DNA of 24,812 bases from CAZOWL01 sp964583605 (GCA_964583605.1 CAZOWL010000067.1:1-24812), one strand, 5' to 3'. Numbered from the stretch's first letter, positions 1 through 7,642 are shown. Numbers and translations: made by a program. The notes: a model not told the origin generated them from the sequence alone.

Positions 1-538
1 GGCCCGCCTGGCGGGGCAAGAAGATCCCAATCTCTCGCGCAGCGGCGGATGAACCTCGAGTGTATCTGAAATACCATCGCTTCAAAACCGAAACCGCCAG
101 GCCGACAAGGCTGAGGCGCACTGTAAGGCGCCCGCTGCAACAGATCTGAGCGTCAGCTCACGCTACCGGATCTGCCGGGATTGCGCGACGCCTGATCCCG
201 TTCGGCTAACGATCACGGGGCGAGCCGAGCCACCCGGGGCCGTGAAATGTCGCCTCGCCGCTGATCGTGCCCTTACCCCGACCCTCTCCCAGATGGCGAG
301 GGAGCGAACGTGCCGCGCGGATTTCATCGACAGGTCAGCGGCATCGGATATCAGACCGCAGGATTCTAAGCATGTGACCCGGTACCGGGGGGTGCGGCGT
401 TTCGACAAACATTGTGGTGGGTGACTACCAGCGCTGTGCATAATAGCGCCGCAGTCGCGGCGGAATCCCCGGCTTGGCCGGTTGGTTCTCGCCTATCCGA
501 CGCATCGCCTGTTCTTGGAGTACACGATGAGGACGCCA
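1..538. other. Non-coding leader region upstream of sat
   Basis: No convincing protein gene is visible here; short open frames are low-complexity readings of the repeat at 207-331. Two small inverted repeats are present: an imperfect 16-bp palindrome at 149-164 (AGCGT/ACGCT arms) and a hairpin with arms CGGGAT (176-181) and ATCCCG (195-200), ending six bases from the right end of the repeat. A CATAAT hexamer at 439-444 could be a -10 box for sat, but no well-spaced -35 was found, so no promoter is called. Confidence 0.6.
207..331 (-). repeat. 125-bp structured repeat, copy 1 (inverted orientation)
   Basis: This copy is full length but inverted relative to the other seven. It carries the family landmarks in reverse complement: a TAACGATCA end at 207, the GGCGAGC/GCCTCGCC hairpin arms, the CCCTCTCCCA/GGCGAGGGAG core at about 284-302, and the ATTTCAT end near 321-331. 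It lies upstream of sat and could form a long stem-loop in a sat leader transcript. Confidence 0.85.
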
Positions 539-1729
539 ATGATCAAGCCAGTGGGCTCTGATGAGCTGCAACCCCGCTTCGTTTACGACGTCGACCGTCA
601 CCACGAGCTCGTCCGCGAGGCCGAGACACTCCCCTCGGTACTGGTCAGCTCTCAGACGGCAGGCAATGTGGTCATGCTGGGTGGCGGCTACTTTTCGCCG
701 CTGAGAGGGTTCATGGGGCTCGATGACGCATTGGGCGTGGCAGAGTCGATGACCATGGTAGACGGGCAGTTTTTTCCTGTGCCGATCCTATGCCTGCTCG
801 ATGATGTCGCACCCATCGCCGGGGCCAAGCGGATTGCTCTGCGCGACCCGAACCTGGAGGGTCACCCGGTGCTGGCCATCCTCGATATCGCTGCGATCGA
901 GGATGTCAGTGATGAGCAGATGGCGATCATGACTCGTCAGGTCTACCGCACGGAGGACCCAAGCCACCCCGGTGTGGCCACGTTCAATGCCCATGGACGC
1001 TATGCGGTCTCAGGACCGATCGATGTCCTGCACTTTTCGTATTTTCAGCAGGATTTCCCAGATACGTTCCGCACGGCCGTGGAGATTCGCAACGAGATCG
1101 CCGAGCGGGGTTGGCAGCGCGTCGTCGCCTTCCAGACCCGCAATCCGATGCACCTCGCGCATGAAGAGCTGTGCCACATGGCGATGGAGCGGCTGGAATG
1201 TGACGGTCTCGTCATTCACATGCTGCTCGGCAAGCTCAAGCCGGGCGATATCCCAGCGCCGGTCCGCGATGCCGCGATCCGCAAGATGGTCGAACTCTAC
1301 TTCCCGCCGAACAGCGCCATGGTCACGGGTTACGGCTTCGATATGCTCTATGCCGGACCGCGGGAGGCCGTACTCCATGCCTACTTCCGCCAGAACATGG
1401 GCGCGACGCATTTCATCATCGGCCGCGATCATGCCGGTGTGGGCGATTATTATGGCGCCTTCGATGCGCAGGAGATCTTCGTCAGTGAGGTGCCCAAGGG
1501 GGCGCTCGCGATCGAGATCTTCAATGCCGATCACACCGCGTACTCGAAGAAGCTCAAGCGAGTGGTCATGATGCGTGAAGCGCCGGACCACACGAAGGAC
1601 GACTTCGTCTTGCTGTCAGGGACGAAGGTTCGGGAGATGCTGAGCAACGGGATTGCCCCACCGCCGGAGTTCTCCCGTCCGGAAGTGGCTCAGATCCTGA
1701 TCGATTACTACCGCGCGCAGGCCTCGTAA
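539..1729 (+). CDS. sat: ATP sulfurylase (sulfate adenylyltransferase), dissimilatory type
   Basis: Catalyses ATP + sulfate <-> APS + PPi. In purple sulfur bacteria it runs in the APS-to-sulfate direction at the end of cytoplasmic sulfite oxidation, making ATP. The 396-residue product has the homo-oligomeric Sat fold: an N-terminal PUA-like domain to about residue 165, then a catalytic domain with QTRNPMHLAH at 199-208, GRDHAG at 295-300 and a C-terminal LLSGTKVREML motif. The length matches the roughly 397 residues expected for Chromatiaceae Sat. The ATG at 539 gives the family start MIKPVGSDEL and follows GAGGA at 529-533; an ATG at 527 with GGAG at 517-520 is a close alternative adding four residues. 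The position after HxxH-Arg is unusual: Leu206 replaces the common Arg. No aprBA genes lie next to it, so it appears monocistronic. Confidence 0.97.
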   Translation: MIKPVGSDELQPRFVYDVDRHHELVREAETLPSVLVSSQTAGNVVMLGGGYFSPLRGFMGLDDALGVAESMTMVDGQFFPVPILCLLDDVAPIAGAKRIALRDPNLEGHPVLAILDIAAIEDVSDEQMAIMTRQVYRTEDPSHPGVATFNAHGRYAVSGPIDVLHFSYFQQDFPDTFRTAVEIRNEIAERGWQRVVAFQTRNPMHLAHEELCHMAMERLECDGLVIHMLLGKLKPGDIPAPVRDAAIRKMVELYFPPNSAMVTGYGFDMLYAGPREAVLHAYFRQNMGATHFIIGRDHAGVGDYYGAFDAQEIFVSEVPKGALAIEIFNADHTAYSKKLKRVVMMREAPDHTKDDFVLLSGTKVREMLSNGIAPPPEFSRPEVAQILIDYYRAQAS

Positions 1730-1922
1730 GAGATCGTGTGAGGAGAGTTCGGCTACGCGCCGGGCGGAGAGGATCTGGGCCGGCTAGACCGCGTTGGCCG
1801 CTCAGACGAGAGCGTTCGGACGTGTCCGCTGCAAGGGGGCATCCACGACCGTTGCGTGGCAGCCAGTCGGTGCGCCAAGCCGCCGGATCCTGAGAGTGCT
1901 TCGCGATCTAGAAACGAGCCTT

Positions 1923-2020
1923 TACAATGGAATCCGCGGAGAGGGGTGGGGTGAGGGAGCGATCAGGGGCGAGGCGACATTTCATGGTCCCGGGTGGCTC
2001 GGCTCGCCTCATGATCGTTA
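1923..2020 (+). repeat. 125-bp structured repeat, copy 2 (internally deleted, 98 bp)
   Basis: It starts TACAATGGAATCCGCG like other copies, then jumps straight into the GAGGGGTGGGGTGAGGGAGC segment, so about 23 bases of the left hairpin's 5' arm are missing. The right half (GATCAGGGGCGAGGCGACAT onward) is intact apart from a few missing bases in the last arm, and it ends in ATGATCGTTA. It directly precedes the tRNA promoter. Confidence 0.8.
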
Positions 2021-2026
2021 GCGGGG

Positions 2027-2055
2027 TTGCTGAGCGAAGGCAAGTTTGCTATCTT
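2027..2055 (+). promoter_or_regulatory. Putative sigma70-type promoter of tRNA-fMet
   Basis: TTGCTG at 2027-2032 and TATCTT at 2050-2055 are separated by 17 bp, which predicts a start near 2062, about six bases before the mature tRNA 5' end. The -35 box begins seven bases after the end of repeat copy 2. Confidence 0.5.
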
Positions 2056-2067
2056 GAACGACTCGAT

Positions 2068-2144
<77 letters not shown>

Positions 2145-2152
2145 CTACTCTT

Positions 2153-2277
2153 TACCATGAAAATCGCGTAGCACCTTCGCTCCCTCGCCCTCTGGGAGAG
2201 GGTTGGGGTGAGGGAACGATCAGAGGCGAGGCGACCTTTCATCATCTGGGGTGGCTCGCGTCGTCCCATGATCGTTA
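2153..2277 (+). repeat. 125-bp structured repeat, copy 3
   Basis: A full-length copy running from TACCATGAAAATCGCG to ATGATCGTTA, only eight bases after the CCA end of the tRNA. The left hairpin CCCTCT-GGG-AGAGGG is perfect. The right long stem has small substitutions (AGAGGCGAGGCGA against TCGCGTCGTCCC). Its last base is also the first paired base of the following terminator-like hairpin. Confidence 0.9.
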
Positions 2278-2511
2278 GATACAGGCCGCCAGAATGCGGC
2301 CTGTATCTATTTGGGCCGCTGGCTCGCCGGCCGGTCCAGGCTTGGTGCGTACCTCACCGGGGACGTCAAGCGCAGCCGTTTCCTGCCCGAGATGGACCTC
2401 GCCCTGGTCCAGAGGTGCATGCGCGCCCCGACCCAGACCCAGACCCAGGCGATGCGGCTGCTGTGCGAGACCATGCGTCGCACGGATCCAGGCCTCCGAT
2501 GTCGGCCGTAA
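2272..2511 (+). pseudogene. Coding-like fragment of an unrecognised gene (5' truncated)
   Basis: An open frame from 2272 to the TAA at 2509-2511 shows the strong third-position G/C bias of neighbouring real genes, roughly 85% by eye from 2311 on, and reads as a plausible protein tail (motifs AYLTGDVKRSRFLPEMDLAL and QAMRLLCETMRR). There is no ATG/GTG with a Shine-Dalgarno; the only start-like codon is a TTG at 2311 directly after the hairpin. I read it as the 3' remnant of a gene whose front was lost, perhaps when the repeat or tRNA region was rearranged. I do not recognise the family, and chance cannot be excluded. Confidence 0.25.
2277..2308. terminator. Strong 13-bp hairpin, probable terminator of the tRNA unit
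   Basis: AGATACAGGCCGC (2277-2289) pairs perfectly with GCGGCCTGTATCT (2296-2308) around the six-base loop CAGAAT, followed by ATTTGGG. The T run is short, so termination efficiency is uncertain, but the perfect stem after the tRNA makes this the best candidate. It is symmetrical and could work on either strand. Confidence 0.55.
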
Positions 2512-2540
2512 AGAAATTGTCACCTTTGGTGCTTACCATC

Positions 2541-2572
2541 GTCTCTCCGAGACCTGCTCGATAAGGAGAGAC
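2541..2572 (+). promoter_or_regulatory. phnD leader: mutually exclusive hairpins involving the Shine-Dalgarno
   Basis: GTCTCTCC (2541-2548) is the exact reverse complement of GGAGAGAC (2565-2572), which contains the phnD Shine-Dalgarno AAGGAG, so pairing would hide the ribosome site. The same left arm can instead form a local hairpin, GTCTC (2541-2545) with GAGAC (2549-2553), which frees the site. This two-state layout is typical of translational switches, but it is short and could be coincidental. Confidence 0.35.
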
Positions 2573-2574
2573 CG

Positions 2575-3534
2575 ATGGATCCCGTTCGCGCCCTGCACCG
2601 ATGGCTAGCCCTTTTGTCCTTGGTCGCCGTGCTCCTCGCGGCACCGGCTCTGGCCATGGACCCGCGTTTCAGCGATGCCGACGGCGATCTGGTCGCCGAT
2701 CCGCCGAGCGATCCGAAGGATTGGATCGACCCGTCTGTACTGGTCTTTTCCTATACTCCGGTCGAGGATCCGTCGGTCTATGCGAAGGTCTGGGAGGGCT
2801 TTCTGGCGCATATGGAAAAGACGACCGGCAAGCGGGTGCAGTTTTTTCCGGTCCAGTCCAATGCCGCGCAGATCGAGGCGATGCGCGCCGGGCGCCTGCA
2901 TGTGGCGGGCTTCAACACGGGCTCGAACCCGCTGGCCGTGAATTGCGCGGGCTTCGTCCCGTTCGCGATGATGGCCGCCGCCGATGGCAGCTACGGCTAC
3001 GAGATGGAGCTGATTACCCATCCGGGCAGCGGCATCGAGGAGGTCACCGACATCAAGGGGCACGAGCTCGCCTTCACCTCGCCGACCTCGAACAGCGGCT
3101 TCAAGGCCCCTTCGACCATCCTGCGCGCCGAGTACGGCATGGAGGCCGATCGCGACTATGAGCCGGTCTTCTCCGGCAAGCACGACAACTCGATCATCGG
3201 GGTCGCAAACGGCGATTACCCAGCGGCGGCGATCGCCAACTCCGTGCTGCGTCGCATGATCGCCCGTGATGTCATCGAGCCCGAGCAGATCGTCAGCCTC
3301 TATCGCTCGCAGACCTTCCCGACCACGGGCTATGGCCATGTCTACAATCTCAATCCCGAGCTCGCCGAGAAGGTCAAGGAGGCCTTCTTCAGCTTCCCCT
3401 GGGAGGGCTCGGAGCTGGACCGGGAGTTCGCCGAGTCCGGTGAGGCCCAGTTCATCCCGATTAGCTATCAGGAGCACTGGGCCGTGGTCCGCGAGATCGA
3501 CGCCGCGCAGGACGTGTCCTACGCCTGCAAGTGA
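2575..3534 (+). CDS. phnD: Phosphonate/phosphite-type ABC transporter periplasmic binding protein
   Basis: Periplasmic ligand receptor delivering phosphonate, phosphite or a related oxyanion to the PhnE membrane subunits. The 319-residue product has a Sec signal peptide (Arg near the N terminus, hydrophobic 10-25, likely cleavage after ALA at 27). The PhnD core follows: VLVFSYTPVEDPS near 55-67, AGFNTGSNP near 111-119, and the anion-loop motif TSNSGFKAPS at 171-180, where family members usually have S-T/N-S-G. An excellent AAGGAG lies six bases before the ATG. It is the first gene of an operon with phnC-phnE-phnE. No C-P lyase, phosphonatase or phosphite dehydrogenase gene is in the window, so the substrate is not fixed by context. 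A leader hairpin may control translation. Confidence 0.93.
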   Translation: MDPVRALHRWLALLSLVAVLLAAPALAMDPRFSDADGDLVADPPSDPKDWIDPSVLVFSYTPVEDPSVYAKVWEGFLAHMEKTTGKRVQFFPVQSNAAQIEAMRAGRLHVAGFNTGSNPLAVNCAGFVPFAMMAAADGSYGYEMELITHPGSGIEEVTDIKGHELAFTSPTSNSGFKAPSTILRAEYGMEADRDYEPVFSGKHDNSIIGVANGDYPAAAIANSVLRRMIARDVIEPEQIVSLYRSQTFPTTGYGHVYNLNPELAEKVKEAFFSFPWEGSELDREFAESGEAQFIPISYQEHWAVVREIDAAQDVSYACK

Positions 3535-3632
3535 CGCGCGAGGTCGGGCAAGACGAAGTCTGCCTGGCGCTCACATGTCCCTCACCGACTGTTGATGCGC
3601 TGCAGCCGCCGGCTCCTGCTCGCCCCAGATCG

Positions 3633-4460
3633 ATGCTTCGCCTCGAGGGCCTGACTAAGCGCTACCGTACCGGCGACCGGGCCCTCTGCGAGGTCTCGCT
3701 GGAGATCCCGGCGGGACAGGTGGTCGGCCTGATCGGTCCCTCGGGTGCCGGCAAGTCCACGCTGATCCGGTGCGTCAACCGCCTCGTCGAGCCGACTGCC
3801 GGGCGTGTCTTCCTCGGTGAGCAGGAGATCACCGCGATGGGGCATCGGCAGCTGCGCCGGGCCCGCCGCCGGATGGGCATGATCTTTCAGGAATTCGCCC
3901 TCGTCGAGCGGCTCTCGGTGATGGAGAACGTGCTGACTGGGCGGCTCGGCTATGTGCCCTTCTGGCGTAGTCTCCTGCGCCGCTTCCCACAAACCGACGT
4001 CGAGAAGGCCTTCGTGCTCCTTGATCGCGTTGGGCTCGGCGAGCAGGTCGACAAGCGCGCCGATGCCCTCTCGGGCGGGCAGCGCCAGCGCGTCGGCATC
4101 GCCCGGGCCCTGGCCCAGGACCCGGACCTGCTGCTGGTCGACGAGCCGACCGCCAGCCTGGACCCGAAGACCTCACGGCAGATCATGCGGCTGCTGCGCG
4201 AGGTCTGTGCCGAGCGGAGGCTCGCGGCGATCGTCAACATCCACGATGTGCCGCTGGCCCGGCAGTTCATGGCGCGGATCATCGGGCTGCAGGCCGGTCG
4301 CATCGTCTACGACGGTGCTCCGGATGGTCTGGATCCGGCGATCCTGACGCGGATCTATGGCGAGGAGGACTGGACCAACGAGGCGCCGGCCACTCAGCCG
4401 GAATCCGCTGAGCCCGCCCCAGTCGGCGAGGCACGCGACGACCTGGTGCGTGCCCTGTGA
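3633..4460 (+). CDS. phnC: Phosphonate-type ABC transporter ATP-binding protein
   Basis: Cytoplasmic ATPase energising the PhnDE importer. The 275-residue product has all ABC motifs in order: Walker A GPSGAGKST (35-43), Q-loop Gln86, signature LSGGQ (146-150), Walker B LLLVDEP (166-172) and switch His204. The ATG at 3633 gives the family-typical start MLRLEGLTKRY. A GTG at 3531 overlapping the phnD stop (GTGA) would add 34 residues, but those codons are proline-rich and only about 65% G/C at third positions against a much higher value in the body, so I treat them as untranslated; neither start has a good Shine-Dalgarno. The C-terminal 30 residues are a low-complexity Ala/Pro/Glu tail beyond the usual family end. 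The stop overlaps the start of the first phnE by one base. Confidence 0.93.
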   Translation: MLRLEGLTKRYRTGDRALCEVSLEIPAGQVVGLIGPSGAGKSTLIRCVNRLVEPTAGRVFLGEQEITAMGHRQLRRARRRMGMIFQEFALVERLSVMENVLTGRLGYVPFWRSLLRRFPQTDVEKAFVLLDRVGLGEQVDKRADALSGGQRQRVGIARALAQDPDLLLVDEPTASLDPKTSRQIMRLLREVCAERRLAAIVNIHDVPLARQFMARIIGLQAGRIVYDGAPDGLDPAILTRIYGEEDWTNEAPATQPESAEPAPVGEARDDLVRAL

Positions 4461-5272
4461 TGGCCTCTGCCAAGGCCGCCTCCTCGGCGCGGGATTGGCG
4501 GCCGGCCCCGCTGATCCGCGACCCGCGGCTGCGCTGGCTTATCTATCTCGGCCTCATCGCCTATCTGGTTGTCGGGCTCGGGGCTCTAGAGGTCGACTGG
4601 GCGCGGGTCGCGGCGGGCTGGGAGCGGGCCTGGCGCCTGCTGGCCGCCTTCGCTCAGCCCGATTTCGTGCGGCGCTGGGAAGAGATCGCCGCGGGCCTCC
4701 TCGAGAGCCTGACGATGACCTGGACCGCGACGGTCGTGGGCATCCTGATCTCGGTGCCGATCGGTATCGGCGCGGCCCGTAATCTGGTCGCCCTGCCCGT
4801 CTACCTGGTCTGCCGCGGCCTGATCGCGATGTCGCGGGCGCTGCAGGAGATCATCATCGCGATCCTGTTCGTCGCGATGGTCGGCTTCGGTCCGCTTGCC
4901 GGCTTCCTGACGCTCGCCTTCGCGACCATCGGCTTCCTCGGCAAGCTCCTGGCCGAGGACATCGAGGATCTGAACGAGGCCCAGGCCGAGGCGGTGCGTG
5001 CTACCGGGGCCTCTTGGTGGCAGGTGCTGGACTACGCCGTCATCCCACAGGTGATGCCGCGGCTGATCGGGCTCTCGCTCTATCGCCTGGACATCAATTT
5101 TCGCGAGTCCGCCGTCATCGGCATCGTCGGCGCAGGCGGCGTCGGCGCGACATTGAACACGGCGCTCGATCGCTACGAGTACGACTCGGCAGCGGCGATC
5201 CTGCTCCTGATCATCGCCATCGTGATGGTCGTCGAGTACTCATCGAGCTGGATCCGCCGCCAGGTGCAGTGA
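4460..5272 (+). CDS. phnE: Phosphonate-type ABC transporter permease, first copy
   Basis: Inner-membrane channel subunit of the importer, 270 residues. Hydrophobic segments lie near 28-46, 90-110, 118-140, 142-162, 200-220 and 238-262. The cytoplasmic EAA loop that contacts PhnC is visible near 175-200 (AVRATGASWWQVLDYAVIPQ), followed by the conserved RESAVIGIVGAGGVG stretch. The ATG at 4460 shares its A with the phnC TGA stop (TGATG), and its own TGA overlaps the next phnE in the same way, so translation is probably coupled along the operon. The N-terminal cytoplasmic tail is about 25 residues. Confidence 0.93.
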   Translation: MASAKAASSARDWRPAPLIRDPRLRWLIYLGLIAYLVVGLGALEVDWARVAAGWERAWRLLAAFAQPDFVRRWEEIAAGLLESLTMTWTATVVGILISVPIGIGAARNLVALPVYLVCRGLIAMSRALQEIIIAILFVAMVGFGPLAGFLTLAFATIGFLGKLLAEDIEDLNEAQAEAVRATGASWWQVLDYAVIPQVMPRLIGLSLYRLDINFRESAVIGIVGAGGVGATLNTALDRYEYDSAAAILLLIIAIVMVVEYSSSWIRRQVQ

Positions 5273-6087
5273 TGGTGATCGGCGCGGGTCCAACTGGGCG
5301 TGCCTGGCGGCGGCGCAGCCGTGCCCAGGGCTTGGCGCTCTGGGTCGGTTGGCTCCTGCTCGTGCTGCTCTTTGTGCTGAGCTGGGAGGCGATGACCCAG
5401 AACCAGATCTGGGCCTTCGTCTGGGATGCGCCGCGCCAGGCCGCGGATCTGCTCTCCCGGATGGTGCCGCCGCGCTGGTCCTACATCGACCAGCTCTGGC
5501 GGCCGCTCTGGGACACGATCAACATCGCGACGCTCGGGACCCTGCTCGCCATGCTGATCGCCACCCCGGTCGCCTTCCTGGCGGCTAGCAACACCACGCC
5601 GAGCCGCCTACTGGTGCGGCCGATCGCACTCCTGGTCATCGTTTCCTCACGCTCGGTCAACTCCCTGATCTGGGCGCTGCTGCTCGTGACCATCCTCGGG
5701 CCCGGACTCCTCGCCGGCGTCATCGCGATCGCCCTGCGCTCAATCGGCTTCATCGCCAAGCTCCTCTATGAGGCGATCGAGGAGATCGACCCCCGGCCGG
5801 TCGAGGCCGTGCGCGCCGCCGGGGCCGGCGGCGCGCAGGTCCTCGACTACGGCATCGTCCCACAGATCCTGCCAGCCTTTGTCGGCATCACCGTCTTCCG
5901 CTGGGACATCAATATCCGCGAATCCACCGTGCTCGGCCTGGTCGGTGCCGGCGGTATTGGTCTGCAGCTCAAGGCCTCGGTCGATACCCTTGCCTGGCCG
6001 CAGGTGACGCTGATCTTCCTGCTGATCCTGGTCACCGTGCTCATCAGCGAGTGGGTCTCGGCGCGGGTACGCCAGGCGCTGACCTGA
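5272..6087 (+). CDS. phnE: Phosphonate-type ABC transporter permease, second copy
   Basis: Second permease, 271 residues, diverged from its partner but with the same architecture: a first membrane segment near 22-42, a periplasmic loop with VPPRWSYIDQLWRPLWDT, an EAA loop near 180-202 (AVRAAGAGGAQVLDYGIVPQ) and the RESTVLGLVGAGGIG motif. Two permeases suggest a heterodimeric channel, as in phosphite/phosphonate systems with two phnE genes. The ATG at 5272 overlaps the previous stop (TGATG). The same frame is open further upstream, but that part is antisense-free overlap with the first phnE and lacks family similarity. It is the last gene of the operon; no clear terminator was found in the following 225 bp. 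Confidence 0.93.
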   Translation: MVIGAGPTGRAWRRRSRAQGLALWVGWLLLVLLFVLSWEAMTQNQIWAFVWDAPRQAADLLSRMVPPRWSYIDQLWRPLWDTINIATLGTLLAMLIATPVAFLAASNTTPSRLLVRPIALLVIVSSRSVNSLIWALLLVTILGPGLLAGVIAIALRSIGFIAKLLYEAIEEIDPRPVEAVRAAGAGGAQVLDYGIVPQILPAFVGITVFRWDINIRESTVLGLVGAGGIGLQLKASVDTLAWPQVTLIFLLILVTVLISEWVSARVRQALT

Positions 6088-6312
6088 ACGCCAAGAGGCT
6101 GGGTTGGATTTGCACTCCGGCCGGCGTCGATCCGTGCCTGCTCGGGGCGGCGCGTGTCGCGGGCCCGGAGACATCGACGCCCGACGCCTCGCCACCGCCT
6201 GCACGAGGATGACCGCCAGGGTGTTAACCAGGAGACTCGATCGACCTGCCAGCAAGAAGGCCAGGGTCTGGCAATTGCGCCGGCAGCGATCACGGGCTGG
6301 CGGCGCCATGCC

Positions 6313-6684
6313 TTAACCGTGACCGTGGGCCACGCTCTCGGCACAGGGTGCCGCCGAAGTCAGGGTTCCGCCGAGATATCTCTCGATCGCGCCGCGCACC
6401 ATGCCGCTCGCGCCAGTAGCGGTCTCGATTCCGAGCTGACTGAAGAGCTCGATGGCTCGCCCGCCCATGCCGCCGCTCAAGATCACGCTGGCGCCCTGCT
6501 GGCTGATTAGCTCCGGGACTTGACCGGGCTCGTGGGCACCGGCAAACGGATTGGCAATGGCCTCGGTCGATACTATTGCCCCGTTCTCGATCTCTGCCAA
6601 TATGAAATAGGGGGCGCGGCCGAAGTGTTGGGCAACCCGACTGTCCAGCCCCTCATCGGTTTCGGCAGTGACGGCAATCTTCAT
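6313..6684 (-). CDS. NifX/NifB-C-like dinitrogenase cofactor-family protein (ORP-like), copy 1
   Basis: A 123-residue single-domain protein of the dinitrogenase iron-molybdenum cofactor family (NifX/NafY/ORP/MTH1175 type), which binds metal-sulfur clusters such as FeMo-co or the Mo-Cu cluster of ORP. Seen directly: the starting strand MKIAVTAETDEGLDSRVAQH, the FGRAPYF motif near 22-28, a central NPFAGAHEPGQVPELI stretch, the GGMGGRA loop near 71-77 and a His/Gly-rich tail HGHG, a possible metal ligand. A strong AGGAG lies seven bases before the ATG, inside the 3' end of the upstream ATPase gene, with which it overlaps by 32 bp. It ends the cluster and is convergent with the phn operon. Confidence 0.88.
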   Translation of the reverse strand: MKIAVTAETDEGLDSRVAQHFGRAPYFILAEIENGAIVSTEAIANPFAGAHEPGQVPELISQQGASVILSGGMGGRAIELFSQLGIETATGASGMVRGAIERYLGGTLTSAAPCAESVAHGHG

Positions 6685-7642
6685 TTGGAATCTCCTGATC
6701 GATGGTTGTCGTTAGAGTGTCGTGGCGCGCGTGAAGGAGCGGTGTCGGCGCACCGGCAAGACACGCAGCGACTGTCTCCCAAAGCGCCGAGAGCGCCCGG
6801 CTCGCCGGGGCTTCAGGGTGATAGGCGGTCACCGCTTCGCCGGCCAACATGGCGTTGACGACGGAGGGGTCAAATGGAATCTCACCGACAACAGCCACGC
6901 CGTTGCTATCGCATTCGACTGCGATGTCGCGGGCGGCGGCGGGATAGATATCCGCCTTATTAATGCAGATCAGTGCCGGGACGCCAAAGTGCGTCACGGT
7001 CTGCAAGGCGCGACGCAAATCGTGGAGGCCGGCGATTGTCGGCTCGGACACGATCAAGGCGAGGTCCGCTCCGGAGACGGCGGCGATGACCGGACAGCCG
7101 ATACCAGGCGGACCGTCGATGATGAGCAGCTCGCGCCGCTGGTTCAACGCCTGCTGGCGGGCGCGCAGCCGAACCTCGGTCACCAGCTTGCCTGAGCTCT
7201 CTTGGCCTGGATACAGATGGGCATGATGCAAGGGGCCGTAACGCGTGTCCGACACGAGCAGTTCTCCGGTCGTCTGCTCTTCCATGTGGATACTCTCGGT
7301 GGGGCATTGGTAGACGCAGGCTGCGCAACCTTCGCAGGCGCTTCGGTCGATCTGCGGATAGGTCTCAGTCTCGGCGATCGCGTCGAAGCGGCAGGCGGCC
7401 TCGCAATCGCAGCACATGAGACACGTATCCGGATCGATGACGGCCACCTTTGCGCCACAAAAGGTATCCCTCGCCGTCCGCTGCGGCTGGAGGATGAGCC
7501 CCAGGTTGGCCGCATCAACGTCGGCATCGACGAGTAACGTCCGCCCGGCGAAAGGCCCCTGAGACGTCAGATGGGCGAATGCAGCTGTGACGCTGGTCTT
7601 GCCGGTGCCGCCTTTTCCGCTCAGGATCACCAATTGCTTCAT
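6653..7642 (-). CDS. MinD/Mrp-type P-loop ATPase with inserted ferredoxin domain, copy 1
   Basis: A 329-residue cytoplasmic ATPase. The deviant Walker A GKGGTGKTS is at 9-17 and VDADVDAANLG at 38-48. An inserted 2x[4Fe-4S] ferredoxin domain follows, with Cys74-Cys77-Cys80-Cys84 and Cys103-Cys106-Cys109-Cys113, and later the Walker B-like IIDGPPGIGCP. Proteins of this type accompany ORP/NifX-like proteins in anaerobes and are thought to load or redox-charge their metal clusters. An extra Cys78 sits inside the first motif, and the tail ends in a Cys-x2-Cys (DCRHCRNR). The start overlaps the previous ATPase stop as ATGA, implying translational coupling and possibly a heterodimer. Confidence 0.9.
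   Translation of the reverse strand: MKQLVILSGKGGTGKTSVTAAFAHLTSQGPFAGRTLLVDADVDAANLGLILQPQRTARDTFCGAKVAVIDPDTCLMCCDCEAACRFDAIAETETYPQIDRSACEGCAACVYQCPTESIHMEEQTTGELLVSDTRYGPLHHAHLYPGQESSGKLVTEVRLRARQQALNQRRELLIIDGPPGIGCPVIAAVSGADLALIVSEPTIAGLHDLRRALQTVTHFGVPALICINKADIYPAAARDIAVECDSNGVAVVGEIPFDPSVVNAMLAGEAVTAYHPEAPASRALSALWETVAACLAGAPTPLLHARHDTLTTTIDQEIPNEDCRHCRNR

Larger units (their letters stand above)
1730..2067. other. Intergenic stretch sat to tRNA-fMet
   Basis: This 338-bp gap contains no gene I can support. From 1730 to 1922 I see no clear terminator or open frame with coding bias. From 1923 to 2020 lies an internally deleted copy of the 125-bp repeat, and 2027-2055 holds the probable tRNA promoter. 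Confidence 0.6.
2145..2574. other. Intergenic stretch tRNA-fMet to phnD
   Basis: This 430-bp stretch contains repeat copy 3 (2153-2277), a strong hairpin (2277-2308), a coding-like gene remnant (2272-2511), a short (CCCAGA)3 run at about 2430-2448 and the phnD leader. No intact gene is supported. Confidence 0.6.

Noticed and set aside
482..538. TTG start for sat 57 bases upstream
   Set aside because: No ribosome site, and the added residues are absent from the known Sat start MIKPVGSDEL.
2430..2448. (CCCAGA)3 tandem repeat
   Set aside because: Only three units, lying inside a coding-like fragment as Thr-Gln repeats; not enough for a separate element.
2517..2545. TTGTCA as a phnD promoter or Pho box
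   Set aside because: No -10 at suitable spacing, and no second CTGTCAT-like half site for PhoB.
2605..3477. 290-codon minus-strand frame antisense to phnD
   Set aside because: Mirror of the phnD frame; the plus strand has a signal peptide, a good ribosome site and family motifs.
5014..5271. Upstream extension of the second phnE inside the first phnE
   Set aside because: Translation is Arg/His-rich and unrelated to permeases; the TGATG overlap at 5270-5274 gives the natural start.
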